Positions 9,422-18,297 of a DNA stretch of 64,000 nucleotides are shown here, in pieces; the first letter of the stretch is position 1, and each line of letters begins with the position of its first letter. The notes under the pieces were generated by a model. That model had not been told where the DNA came from. It saw only the letters and a program-made list of their open reading frames with translations, and searched no databases. The DNA comes from CAZOEL01 sp964578835 (GTDB taxonomy: Bacteria; Desulfobacterota; Syntrophobacteria; Syntrophobacterales; Syntrophobacteraceae). A program made the translations under genes and the position numbers. The stretch covers positions 1 through 64,000 of the forward strand of contig CAZOEL010000030.1 in assembly GCA_964578835.1 (NCBI GenBank). The letters run 5' to 3'.

Positions 9422-10804
9422 TTAAGTTAGACCGTACTGTTGCAGCTTCAAGTAAAAGGTGCGCCTGCTGATGCCAAGAGTTTTAATGGCTTCCGTCTTG
9501 TTCACTGAGGACAAAAGGGCTTTCTTTATCAGCTCTTTCTCAATTTTTTGGACGGCTGTCGGAAGATCGTACGGATTGCTCTCATCTTCTGCCGGCATCG
9601 CTTCCCGCTCCGGCGCCACGCGATGGGGGGCGGAGCTCTGAGTTTGCAAAAAGCTTGGAAGGCAATCAGGGGTAATAAATGGACCTGTCGACATTGTGGC
9701 TGCAAAGTCAATGACGCCTTTTAACTCGCGGACATTTCCGGGCCAATCGTAAGATTGCATCAATGAGAGCGAATCTCTGGACAATCTGAGCTTTTGCTTT
9801 CTGGTCTCCTGGTGCTCTTCCAGAAAATGTTTTACCAAAAGGTCGATATCCCCAAGACGCTCCCTCAATGGCGGAATCTTTACCGTAAAGGTGTTAAGGC
9901 GGTAGAAGAGGTCTTCGCGGAATTTGCCTTCTTTGATCAGGTTGGTAAGATCTTTGTTTGTCGCCGCGATATGGCGGACATTCACATGGATGTTGCGGCT
10001 ACCCCCAACTCGTTTGAAGACTCCTTCCTGAAGAACCCTCAGAAGCTTCGATTGGGTTTGAAGAGAAGCATCGCCGATTTCATCGAGAAAGATGCTGCCA
10101 CCGTTCGCTTCATCAAACAGCCCGTGGCGCCCTTCACGACTTGCGCCGGTGAAGGCTCCTTTGTCGTAGCCGAAGAGCTCGCTCTCGATAAGAGTGTCCG
10201 GAATGGCTGCGCAATTGATGTCTACGAAAGGATACTTGCTGCGCTGGCTGGTCTTGTGAATGGTTTGGGCAAGTATTTCTTTGCCCGTACCACTTTCGCC
10301 TATCAGCAATACGGGAAAATCTGTGTGAGCCGCTCTTTGAGCGGCCAATAAAGCGAGCTTGAAGCTTATCTCTTCTCCAATCAGCTTGTTGAACTCAGGA
10401 GAGAGCTTCTCCAGGGATATCTTCCCGTCTACAGTGAAGTTGCCGATCTCAGCATGATGCTGCGTGGTTGAAGCGCTCTGATTAGGATCTTCAAGGGTCT
10501 TGATCAAAAGAAGGTAGTCCCTTCCAGACCCCTGCGGGTTCTCCATCAAGTACACCGTGAGCCTGTGCCGATCCGTTAAATGAATGGGCTGGCTCCTCAA
10601 CAAAGTGGTCTGTTCGGCTGAGTCGACCGAACGGATGAGCTTCAGCCACTCAGAGCGAACTTTATTTTTGCTGCGCGTGCTTATCAGACTCTCTACAGAT
10701 TCGAAAGCTTTATTGTGATAGAGGACCACTCCTTTCCTGTTGCATACGGCAACTGCCTCGGAAAGCTCGTCCAGAAACGGTCTTATTAAATTGGTTGACC
10801 ACAT
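9422..10804 (-). CDS. Sigma-54-dependent transcriptional activator (PAS-AAA-Fis)
   Basis: About 460 residues: an N-terminal PAS-like sensory domain (about 8-110), an AAA+ sigma-54 interaction domain with Walker A GESGTGKE near residue 170, GAFTGA loop, Walker B (FLDEIGDA) and R-finger region, and a C-terminal Fis-type helix-turn-helix (KTEAIKTLGISRRTFYLKL). The start is placed at 10804 because GGGGG lies upstream with proper spacing; an ATG at 10834 is also in frame. There is no receiver domain, so it is triggered by ligand or redox through the PAS domain. It is convergent with the HMGL-like gene and could control neighbouring genes from -24/-12 promoters, but none was clearly recognised. Confidence 0.9.
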   Translation of the reverse strand: MWSTNLIRPFLDELSEAVAVCNRKGVVLYHNKAFESVESLISTRSKNKVRSEWLKLIRSVDSAEQTTLLRSQPIHLTDRHRLTVYLMENPQGSGRDYLLLIKTLEDPNQSASTTQHHAEIGNFTVDGKISLEKLSPEFNKLIGEEISFKLALLAAQRAAHTDFPVLLIGESGTGKEILAQTIHKTSQRSKYPFVDINCAAIPDTLIESELFGYDKGAFTGASREGRHGLFDEANGGSIFLDEIGDASLQTQSKLLRVLQEGVFKRVGGSRNIHVNVRHIAATNKDLTNLIKEGKFREDLFYRLNTFTVKIPPLRERLGDIDLLVKHFLEEHQETRKQKLRLSRDSLSLMQSYDWPGNVRELKGVIDFAATMSTGPFITPDCLPSFLQTQSSAPHRVAPEREAMPAEDESNPYDLPTAVQKIEKELIKKALLSSVNKTEAIKTLGISRRTFYLKLQQYGLT

Positions 10805-11091
10805 CGTATTGACGCCCCCATCTGCAATTTGCATTCAACCTGCTTCCAATGCATTGTATACTAAATACACGCCTCAGCACAACACCAGAAATCCAGCTTA
10901 CCGGACGGATTCCAAAAGACAAACGCAAGCGAAACGCTCTATGCGGCATCGAAGGAGGGTGATTATTCTTATTCTATGGGCATGGCGGAGATTATTTGGC
11001 GGCTCCGGATTGACGGATGCAGGTTAAGGATCCGCCATCATTCAGTCTTCTAGAGTCTCACAACGCTCTTTTTTGGGCCAAGGACTAGCAC

Positions 11092-11430
11092 ATGAGCAAA
11101 TACATGCAATTGACGGTTATTGTCCGCCCTTACTTTGCCAAGGATTTCGAAAGCGTTTACCCGAAGCTGGCTCGACGTCTGAGCCTCGCCGACCCGGCTT
11201 TTGCGGCGAAAGGTCCCTCATTGTACGAGATAGTAGGTCAACTCGACATGCTTCTCTATAGATCCGAAGGAATGAGCTTGAGAAATCTGCTCCTTGCTCG
11301 CAGAGAAAAGCTGAAGGAGCTCTACCGCAACATCGAGACCAATATCGCCGAATGGAATCTTTCAGCCGCAGATCGATTCATGTATGAGCTGGAGGACATG
11401 TTCGACGAAATAGAAAGGGAGCTTGGTTGA
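11092..11430 (+). CDS. Hypothetical protein, 112 aa
   Basis: Unrecognised small protein. It is soluble, mostly helical and charged, with an amphipathic C-terminal half rich in Arg, Glu and Leu (LLLARREKLKELYRNIE...YELEDMFDEIERELG) that may form a helical hairpin. It has no signal peptide or cysteines. It sits 58 bases upstream of the plasmid-stabilisation-like gene on the same strand, so the two may be co-transcribed. The reading frame is clean and the composition matches real genes nearby. Confidence 0.6.
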   Translation: MSKYMQLTVIVRPYFAKDFESVYPKLARRLSLADPAFAAKGPSLYEIVGQLDMLLYRSEGMSLRNLLLARREKLKELYRNIETNIAEWNLSAADRFMYELEDMFDEIERELG

Positions 11431-11488
11431 AACAGAAGTGGTGATTCAACAGGCCGGCGGAGCCTTGCCGATAGGAGGAGTATTCGAT

Positions 11489-11839
11489 ATGCCACGAGGG
11501 TCGAGCGCCAAACGAGAGCGCGAATATAAGGAACTGAAAGAGGAATTTGAAGAATCCGGACGGTATAAGGGACGTGAAGAGGAAGTGGCCGCCCGAATCG
11601 TCAATAAACAACGATCCGAGCTTGGTGAAACCAAAGAGGCTCGGAAGCAGGACCGACGGGGAAAATCACCGGATCGGGGCCTGCCGATCGCCAACTATGA
11701 CAATCTGACCGTCGCTCAGGCAAAAGGGAAGCTCAACTCCCTTTCACAGAGCGAAATCGAGAAGATAAAAAACTACGAAAAGAAGCACAAGAATCGAAAA
11801 ACAATGATGGAAACGATCCAGCGAAAGCTGGAGCAGTAG
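11489..11839 (+). CDS. Small basic conserved protein (annotated elsewhere as plasmid stabilization)
   Basis: A 116-residue, highly charged protein starting MPRGSSAKREREY. This family is widespread in bacteria and often labelled a plasmid stabilization or ChaB-adjacent protein, without a proven function. Features are a KELKEEFEESGRYKGREEEVAARIVNK block, a conserved GKSPDRGLPI segment and a helical C-terminus (YEKKHKNRKTMMETI). I chose the ATG at 11489 because it is preceded by an AGGAGG ribosome site and matches the family start; the open frame extends upstream to 11423 without homology. It is followed by a hairpin and a convergent protease gene. Confidence 0.8.
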   Translation: MPRGSSAKREREYKELKEEFEESGRYKGREEEVAARIVNKQRSELGETKEARKQDRRGKSPDRGLPIANYDNLTVAQAKGKLNSLSQSEIEKIKNYEKKHKNRKTMMETIQRKLEQ

Positions 11840-11868
11840 AAAAGGGTGTTTATTTTCCTCCCGCTGGG

Positions 11869-11904
11869 GCATGTCGGACAAGCTTATGATCCCTTCCGAC
11901 ATGC
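11869..11904. terminator. Hairpin between convergent genes
   Basis: Inverted repeat GCATGTCGGA / TCCGACATGC with a 16-base spacer in the short gap between two convergent genes. It probably ends both transcripts. Confidence 0.55.
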
Positions 11905-11915
11905 AAAAGTGATTC

Positions 11916-14843
11916 TTACAGCACATTCAGCAGGTTCAACCATTCGGGACGATCGTTCATAGCGCTCTCGATGATGGCTTGCGCTCCCAGAACTTTGACA
12001 ATTCCGTTCTCTCTCAGTTGCTCCAGGGCTTCGGCGAATCTTCTGAAATCTTCAGCGCTGGTCGAAAGGACCTCCTCCCGTATCTGCTGACGGTTTTCCT
12101 CAGTGTCGCCGATCAAGTGGCGAATCAAGGATGTGTAGCCCTTGGCGTCCGGAAGGAGATATGCGTCCATGTGTCCGATTGCTCCGATAACGCTTTTGGC
12201 GATTTCGCCCTCTGTGAGAGGCGCATTTCTAAGGAAGTCGACAGCCTTGTCGAAAGCTTCGATTGTTTTCAGAAGATTGGGGTCTCTGTAGGAAACAAAG
12301 GTGAGAGTGCCCGAGTGGCGGTCAAGCTGGCAGAAGGCTCCGTAAGCGCCGCCCTGCACTCTGACGCGATCCCATAGCCACGAGTTGCGCAGGTAGCCCG
12401 AAATTACGATGTTCGATCCGTGGAAGGGGATTCCTAATTCGAATAAATTTAGGCCCTTGCCTACGTAGTTGACTTGAGAAGGAATGATGAGGCCTTCAAA
12501 AGCAGGTGGCCATTGCGGGCTCCATCGCGGAAATTCCTCTAGGCCATTCATGGGAAGCGATTGCAGAAAATCGGCCAAATAAGGCTCCCGCAGAGACCAT
12601 GTCGACGCATCGAGAGTCACATTGGCGACCATAGCTTTCCGGTTTACGAGGATCGAGCGAATTTCCTCCAATGAGGCTAGAACGCTTGGCCACTCTTCAT
12701 CGACTTGTCGCAACAAATCCCGCACGAACATGAGATAGCTGATTCCGTTCATCTGTTCGGCAGCCCAGTCCGCTTCATCAAAATGGGCGCGAAGACGCAT
12801 GTTGACGATCTGATGACCGTTGGGGACGAGTCGTTTCTCGTGTCGAGCTTTTTCTTCCAGCGCCATTTGTCGGAAACGCTCCCGATTGTCGAAGCGAGCC
12901 GAGAGGATGACGTCGTGCAGTATATTGATTAGCTCCTCGCTCTGAGAGGCCATGCTTTTCGATCGCAGGAAAAGCCATGCGGCGCTCTTTTCCTTTCCCT
13001 CAACAGCGGAGGTGAATATTTCGGAGCTGATTCCTCCGGTTTTCCTGCTTATGCGCTGGGAAAGGCTCACATAATCTTCTCGGTTTGTCCCCATTTCGGT
13101 CAAGGCGCGGCTGAAAATCGGAATGAAGGGCAGGTAGCGCTGGGGCAGGGAGCGCAGATTGAATCCGATGTCCAGGTACATGATTCCGTTGGTGAAAAGA
13201 TCGTGATGGAGCACCTTTGTATCCATCATTTCAGAGAGATCCAAGGGGATCGTTTTGTTGGTTCTCTCGAGATCCGTGACTTTAAGCAAAGGAATTGTCG
13301 CGAGGGCCTCCGGAGAATCAGGAGTCTCCTGAAGATGTCGGAGCTCGAACGTATTGGCGATTACGGCCTTCAATTCGGCCTCTGCAAGGCCTTCCTTGAC
13401 GCCGGTGAGACGAGCTCGCTCATCTTCCTGCTCTTTCTCCGCCAAGATTGGATCGGGCTTGAGGATGAGAACGGATCTGTGCCGATTGTCGAGAAAGAGA
13501 CGACGGATCATATCTGAAAAGTAATCTCCGTCTGAGGCGATTGCGTCTTTGACACGCGCCAGAGGCGCTTCAAAAGAGAGCAAAGCAAGCGGATCTCGGT
13601 CATGGAGCCATGCGGTGAGCGCTCGGAGCATCAAGAGGAGACCGCGTGGGAAGCTGCCGCTGTTGTTCTCTCGAAGTCGAAACTCTATCGTGTTGAGCGC
13701 CGCTTCTATTGTCTGTGGGTCAATCCCTTCTGTTGCAAGCTTTTCGAATGTGCTTAAAACAAGCTCTTCGACTCGGGCCATGTTATCAAGGTCTACGCCT
13801 TTTAGGCCCGTTGAGAAGTACATCTGCCGCAAATCATCCTCGAGTCCTCCGCCGGCGAGGTCTTCGCCCAGGCCGGAGTCTATTAAAGCCTTGCGCAAAG
13901 GAGATCCGGGCATCCCTAATAAAATGTAATGAAGGAGCTGCATCGCAATGTTCTCGTCCGGGTCCGCCGTCTCCCCCAGAAGCCAGTTCATTGTGATCAT
14001 TCCCAATGCTCGGGAGCCTTCAGCTCCTGATCCGCCAGCGGCAAAAGAACGCACGATTCGTATCGGATTTTCGAAGAAAGGCTGTAATGGTATGGAGGAA
14101 TCAACTTGTTGGGCTTCAAAGTCTTTGAGATAGAGATCCAGAATGCGAAGACGCTGCTCGGCGTCATCATTGCCATAGAAGTAGAAGCGCGCGTTGGACG
14201 GATGATAGTATGCTTCGTGGAAAGCCTTGAATTGCTCGTATGAAAGAGATGGAATCTCCTTGGGGTTGCCGCCGGAGTCGAGGCCGTAGGTGTTGTCCGG
14301 AAAGATCGACTGTTGCGAGTATTCCGCCAATACGCTGTCGGGTGAGGAATAAACGCCTTTCATCTCATTGAATACCACCCCTTTGTAAATAAGGGGGCTT
14401 TCCGGTTCTTCCAGTTCGAGATGCCAGCCTTCCTGCTGCAAGACAAAGGGAGTCAAGCGTGGGTAGAAGACCGCGTCCAGATAGACATCAATGAGATTAT
14501 AGAAGTCTTGAATATTCTGGCTTGCGACCGGGTAGCACGTCTTGTCCGGATAGGTAAAGGCATTGAGAAAAGTCTTGAGTGAACCCTTCAGAAGCTCGAC
14601 AAAAGGCTCTTTTACCGGATACTTTCTCGATCCACACAGTACAGAATGCTCGAGAATATGCGCAACGCCGGTAGAATCTTTCGGAGGAGTGCGGAAAGAG
14701 ACTGCAAAAACCTTATTCTCATCGTCATTTGAGAGAGAGAGAAGCTCTGCTCCTGTTTTTGCGTGGCGGTACAACATTGCTGTTGAATTCAATTCGGCGA
14801 TATGTTGCTTTTGCAGCAATTCGAAGCCATACATGCTCGTCAT
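11916..14843 (-). CDS. Insulinase-family zinc metalloprotease (PreP/M16C type)
   Basis: A 975-residue peptidase of the M16C subfamily, the bacterial relatives of presequence protease PreP/Cym1. The inverted zinc motif HILEH is near residue 63, with the downstream Glu region around residue 150 (NEMKGVYS). The C-terminal half carries the second homologous lobe and the R/Y substrate-pocket region (RVQGGAYGAFC). The protein lacks a signal peptide and is expected in the cytoplasm, degrading short unfolded peptides. I chose 14843 because GTCGGAGGAATCG directly precedes this ATG and the family start follows (MYGFELLQ); the frame stays open to 14897. Length is close to the family norm (about 970-1000). 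Confidence 0.93.
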   Translation of the reverse strand: MTSMYGFELLQKQHIAELNSTAMLYRHAKTGAELLSLSNDDENKVFAVSFRTPPKDSTGVAHILEHSVLCGSRKYPVKEPFVELLKGSLKTFLNAFTYPDKTCYPVASQNIQDFYNLIDVYLDAVFYPRLTPFVLQQEGWHLELEEPESPLIYKGVVFNEMKGVYSSPDSVLAEYSQQSIFPDNTYGLDSGGNPKEIPSLSYEQFKAFHEAYYHPSNARFYFYGNDDAEQRLRILDLYLKDFEAQQVDSSIPLQPFFENPIRIVRSFAAGGSGAEGSRALGMITMNWLLGETADPDENIAMQLLHYILLGMPGSPLRKALIDSGLGEDLAGGGLEDDLRQMYFSTGLKGVDLDNMARVEELVLSTFEKLATEGIDPQTIEAALNTIEFRLRENNSGSFPRGLLLMLRALTAWLHDRDPLALLSFEAPLARVKDAIASDGDYFSDMIRRLFLDNRHRSVLILKPDPILAEKEQEDERARLTGVKEGLAEAELKAVIANTFELRHLQETPDSPEALATIPLLKVTDLERTNKTIPLDLSEMMDTKVLHHDLFTNGIMYLDIGFNLRSLPQRYLPFIPIFSRALTEMGTNREDYVSLSQRISRKTGGISSEIFTSAVEGKEKSAAWLFLRSKSMASQSEELINILHDVILSARFDNRERFRQMALEEKARHEKRLVPNGHQIVNMRLRAHFDEADWAAEQMNGISYLMFVRDLLRQVDEEWPSVLASLEEIRSILVNRKAMVANVTLDASTWSLREPYLADFLQSLPMNGLEEFPRWSPQWPPAFEGLIIPSQVNYVGKGLNLFELGIPFHGSNIVISGYLRNSWLWDRVRVQGGAYGAFCQLDRHSGTLTFVSYRDPNLLKTIEAFDKAVDFLRNAPLTEGEIAKSVIGAIGHMDAYLLPDAKGYTSLIRHLIGDTEENRQQIREEVLSTSAEDFRRFAEALEQLRENGIVKVLGAQAIIESAMNDRPEWLNLLNVL

Positions 14844-15408
14844 CGATTCCTCCGACAGGTACACGGGTAAAATGCGTATAATATCTTCTCTAGTCACCTG
14901 GCAAGAAGACCCTCTTCCTCAAAGGAATCAACTGTGAAAGGCGGGTCGGAAATGCAGGCCATTTTCAGTTATTCAAGTTAAGATTGAAAGAACATTTGTT
15001 CCAGGTTGCTGCGGCGCTTTCAGGCATCTATTATCCATGTGCGCTGAAAGCGCAGCATGATTACATTGCCGTCAAGCAGCCTTCAAATACATATTACGCC
15101 TTTTTTGCTTCATATGCTCTGGGTTGAGCGAGGGTAGAAGGATTTGTAATTTTTGAAGCCAAGTCGGTTGATCACGAGCCCTCGCTAAGTTCGTCCTGCT
15201 GAGGCTTTCAATGTTGCGCCTTTCAATAATTTGCTTGATGATGCTCTTTGTATTTGATAGTTGAATCGGCTGCATCATGTTTTGAAGCTCTTTATTTTTC
15301 ATAATGATGGATTCGTGGGTCCAGGCTCGCTTTTCGGGGCGAGCGCGTTTGTTGGCGTGTGAGAAGTGGCGCGTCTTGCTTATTAGCCTTTGAAATGAGG
15401 GAAATTAC
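14844..15408. other. Intergenic region, about 565 bases
   Basis: No convincing gene was found. An inverted repeat (GCGCTTTCA ... TGAAAGCGC) lies around 15013-15054. A 76-codon minus-strand frame at 15072-15302 has no recognisable homology. The right end should hold the promoter of the PC4-like gene. Confidence 0.45.
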
Positions 15409-15636
15409 ATGGGGAAAGAGGCTCAAATAGTACATACGTTTCCGAAAAATCCTCTGGAGGAAGTCAGAGCATCGTTGACCGTTTATAAGGGAAAGCAATA
15501 TGTCGATCTGAGAATCTATTACAAAGGCGACGACGGCGAGTACCATCCATCCAAGAAAGGTTTGACTCTCTCCCTGGATCTGTTCCCGGATCTCGAGGAG
15601 GCTGTGCAGAAGCTAAAGGAAGTCGTTGGCGAATAA
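15409..15636 (+). CDS. PC4/p15-like transcriptional coactivator
   Basis: A 75-residue protein resembling the PC4 (p15) single-stranded DNA-binding fold. The signature run is VYKGKQYVDLRIYYKG with a downstream PSKKGLTLSLDLFPDLEEAV helix, as in bacterial PC4-like proteins. Such proteins bind single-stranded or melted DNA, dimerise, and may affect transcription or recombination. A GAGGG ribosome site lies at normal spacing. It appears monocistronic between two intergenic stretches. Confidence 0.88.
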   Translation: MGKEAQIVHTFPKNPLEEVRASLTVYKGKQYVDLRIYYKGDDGEYHPSKKGLTLSLDLFPDLEEAVQKLKEVVGE

Positions 15637-15778
15637 ATCTCGTCATTCGTAGTAATGCGCCGCCACATTCTCCATAAACTATTCCATTAGCGTATGGCAT
15701 CATAAGCCCGGAACGATGATCCTTGCCTTCAAGATGTTTATCTTATGGATAAATCCTTAAGGGAAGGAGTGACAGATT

Positions 15779-16492
15779 ATGAAAAAGACGATTGCATCGA
15801 TTTTTGGGTTTATGGTTGTTTTTGTATTGGTGATGGCGCCGTCTTTGACTTGGGCGGCTAGTGAAGAAGCGGCAAGATTAGAAGCGTCTACCGCCGTGCT
15901 TAAAGAGGTAATGGGGATTCCCGAAGATGGAATTCCCGAGGCGCTTTTGAATAATTCCTATGGCGTGGCCGTCATACCTGGCGCGCTCAAGGCGGGTTTT
16001 CTCGGAGCAGTGCGGTACGGCCAGGGCGTTCTCGTTGTACACCGAGATGACGGAAGTTGGAGCAGCCCCGTTTTTATTTCTCTTGCGGGCGGGAGCTTCG
16101 GCCTTCAGGCAGGACTGCAATCCACTGACACCATCCTTGTATTCAAGAGCAAAGCGAGCGTTGACGCAATATCGAGGGGCAAAATCACTCTTGGCGCTGA
16201 CGCATCGGTAGCGGCCGGGCCGGTTGGGCGTTATGCCTCGGCCAGTACCGATCTAATGCTCAGGTCTGAGATTTACTCCTATTCAAGGAGCAGAGGGGCC
16301 TTTGCGGGTGTCGCTTTGGAAGGGGCCTCGCTTTATATGAATCATGACGCCAATGAGGCGTTCTATGACAGAAAGGGCGTCACCCCGAATGAAATATTCG
16401 CCATGAAGGGAAGAAGCATGCCCACTCTTGCAAACCAATTCTCGTGCGCATTGGCCGGCTATACGAATGCCAACATGCAAGCCTGCGGGTGA
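15779..16492 (+). CDS. Exported SYLF (YSC84-type) lipid-binding domain protein
   Basis: A 237-residue protein with a Sec signal peptide (KK then hydrophobic to about residue 26, cleavage near TWAAS) and a SYLF domain (about 60-225). The family is DUF500/YSC84; eukaryotic members bind phosphoinositides, while the bacterial role is unclear, probably envelope-associated. Diagnostic stretches are GVAVIPGALKAGFLGAVRYG, SLAGGSFGLQAGLQ and RGAFAGVALEGA. It has a strong GGGAAGGAG ribosome site. A long hairpin follows. The C-terminal two Cys may form a disulfide in the periplasm. Confidence 0.9.
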   Translation: MKKTIASIFGFMVVFVLVMAPSLTWAASEEAARLEASTAVLKEVMGIPEDGIPEALLNNSYGVAVIPGALKAGFLGAVRYGQGVLVVHRDDGSWSSPVFISLAGGSFGLQAGLQSTDTILVFKSKASVDAISRGKITLGADASVAAGPVGRYASASTDLMLRSEIYSYSRSRGAFAGVALEGASLYMNHDANEAFYDRKGVTPNEIFAMKGRSMPTLANQFSCALAGYTNANMQACG

Positions 16493-16532
16493 TTAAGATT
16501 CATGCAAATGACGGCGCCCCCGTTTTCAAGTC

Positions 16533-16569
16533 ATAGCGCGGTTCCCACACGGAGTGGGAACCGCGCTAT
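16533..16569. terminator. Perfect 16-bp hairpin terminator
   Basis: Left arm ATAGCGCGGTTCCCAC (16533-16548) pairs exactly with 16554-16569 around a 5-base loop. It lies between the convergent SYLF and lysine-aminomutase-like genes and probably ends both transcripts, although the T-run is poor. Confidence 0.8.
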
Positions 16570-16611
16570 AGCCATTGTGAAAAGCCGCTGAAGTTGTAGA
16601 TTTGGAAGGCG

Positions 16612-17682
16612 CTAACCCTGTGTTGCTGCGGATGCGCGACGACCTGTAAATTCCGACAGCTCATCGGCCTCTCCTGCCAGAAGAGGATACCTGCACTGAA
16701 TTCCACGGTAGTTTTTGAAGACGATTTCCTCAGCATCGACTTTTTCTATGTAATCGGGGATGAGAGGGATTTTCCCCTGTCCGCCGGGAAGATCAACAAC
16801 GAAGTGAGGCATGGAAAGCCCTGAGATGTTGTTTCTGAGGGCATGCATGATTTTGAGTCCTTCCCCGATCGGCGTCCTGAAGTGAGCAGTGCCGCGAGTG
16901 AGGTCCATTTGCATCAGATAATATGGCCGTACGCGAATCTGCAGGAGCTTTCCAAAAAGCTCCGCCAGCACCTTGGGATCATCGTTGACGCCACGCAAAA
17001 GCACTGTTTGACTGGCCAAAGGGATCCCTGCATCGGTTAGCAGAATGCATGTGTTGCGCACTTCCTCGGTAATCTCCCGGGGATGATTGAAATGAATGTT
17101 CATATAAACCGGGTGATGCGCAGCAATCAGATGGGCCAGCTTTGAATTGACTGCGCGTGGAGCGACTCCGGGAACGCGCGTTCCGATGCGAATGATTTCC
17201 ACATGGGGGATGCTTCTCAGAGATTGAAGGATGTCATGCAGTTGCTGCATCGGCAAAAGGAGTGGATCGCCGCCGGACAGCAATACATCATTGATTTCCT
17301 TGTGCGCGCGGATGTAACTCAGGGCGTCGCTCAACATCTTTCGAGTCATGGGAGTGGGGCTGCTCCATCGCCGTTTGCGGGTGCAGAAACGGCAGTGCAC
17401 CGCGCACTCGCTCGAGACCAGCCACAAGACCCGATTTGAGTAACGATGGACAAGATTTGGAACCGGCGAAAGCGTTTCTTCCGCAAGCGGATCCTCCCAC
17501 CCACCCGAATCGGATAGCTCCAAGGAGTCGGGTACGGCTTGACGCCACAAGGGATCCCCGGGGTGGCGGATCAGCCCGGAGTAGTATTTGTTCATCTTGA
17601 AAGGAAAGCGCTCGGCGACCTTATCGAGATCGCTCGGATCGACAGACCAATTTTCAGCCAGCTCGTTCAACGTTATCATCAT
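16612..17682 (-). CDS. kamA: Lysine 2,3-aminomutase-like radical SAM protein
   Basis: A 356-residue KamA-family protein. The radical SAM motif CAVHCRFCTRKRRW (C-x3-C-x2-C) lies near residue 114, followed by LLSGGDPLLLP and RIGTRVPGVAPRAV, both typical of lysine aminomutases. PLP- and substrate-binding regions follow (VLLRGVNDDP; VDLPGGQGKIPL). It is shorter than clostridial KamA (about 416 residues) and closer in size to EpmB, the EF-P lysine mutase, so beta-lysine formation or EF-P modification are both possible. No efp or epmA is nearby. The start is one of two adjacent ATGs (17682 or 17679). Confidence 0.85.
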   Translation of the reverse strand: MMITLNELAENWSVDPSDLDKVAERFPFKMNKYYSGLIRHPGDPLWRQAVPDSLELSDSGGWEDPLAEETLSPVPNLVHRYSNRVLWLVSSECAVHCRFCTRKRRWSSPTPMTRKMLSDALSYIRAHKEINDVLLSGGDPLLLPMQQLHDILQSLRSIPHVEIIRIGTRVPGVAPRAVNSKLAHLIAAHHPVYMNIHFNHPREITEEVRNTCILLTDAGIPLASQTVLLRGVNDDPKVLAELFGKLLQIRVRPYYLMQMDLTRGTAHFRTPIGEGLKIMHALRNNISGLSMPHFVVDLPGGQGKIPLIPDYIEKVDAEEIVFKNYRGIQCRYPLLAGEADELSEFTGRRASAATQG

Positions 17683-17874
17683 GATCCATTCTTACAGCAG
17701 TAGTCGCATTTCCCAACCTCCAATAGCATTATTTTGAAAGAGAAGGAACGGCCGAAAAGGAAATAGCTCCAGTAATGCGAATATTGTTAACGCTTTCTTG
17801 AAATACTGCCGAACTTAGCCTTGAACCGCATAGATCTCGCGAGTAGTGAAGCTCATTGGGGTTGGAGGAATAGT

Positions 17875-18264
17875 ATGGGAGAGAGAATCAAGGCGCTCAT
17901 TGTCGAAGATACGAAACCGATACAGGCTATATACAATTTTGGGCTTGAGGATAGCATCTTCGAAAAACGCATTGTGGCGACAGGCGATGAAGCTTTGGAA
18001 ATCTATGACGAATGGCGTCCTGACCTTATTATCCTGGATATCGTACTCCCGGGGATGAGCGGTTACACTTTCCTGAAGACGATCCGGGAGGAGAAGGAAG
18101 ACCGAACGACTACTGTCATAATGGCCAGCTCCATTTCGGATAAGAACGCAGTGGTTGATTGCCTGAAGCAGGGTATTCAAGGATACCTCGTAAAGCCCAT
18201 ACTTCCAAAGGAAGTCGGAAGCAAAGTTCTAGAGTATTATCGAAAGGCTAATCCTGGCAAGTAG
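17875..18264 (+). CDS. Single-domain response regulator
   Basis: A 129-residue receiver: acidic pocket VEDTK, phospho-Asp near residue 55 (ILDIVLPGMSG), Ser/Thr switch (IMASSISD) and conserved Lys (LVKP). There is no output domain. I chose the ATG at 17875 because GGAGGAATAGT precedes it. The next gene (receiver-PP2C) starts 33 bases downstream on the same strand, suggesting one transcript and a relay between the two. Confidence 0.9.
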   Translation: MGERIKALIVEDTKPIQAIYNFGLEDSIFEKRIVATGDEALEIYDEWRPDLIILDIVLPGMSGYTFLKTIREEKEDRTTTVIMASSISDKNAVVDCLKQGIQGYLVKPILPKEVGSKVLEYYRKANPGK

Positions 18265-18297
18265 GCGGAAGAGCAACCGGAAAGGAAATTTGACTCA

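Noticed and set aside
15072..15302. 76-codon minus-strand frame
   Set aside because: No recognised domain, no good ribosome site, and low-complexity basic composition; not strong enough to list as a gene.
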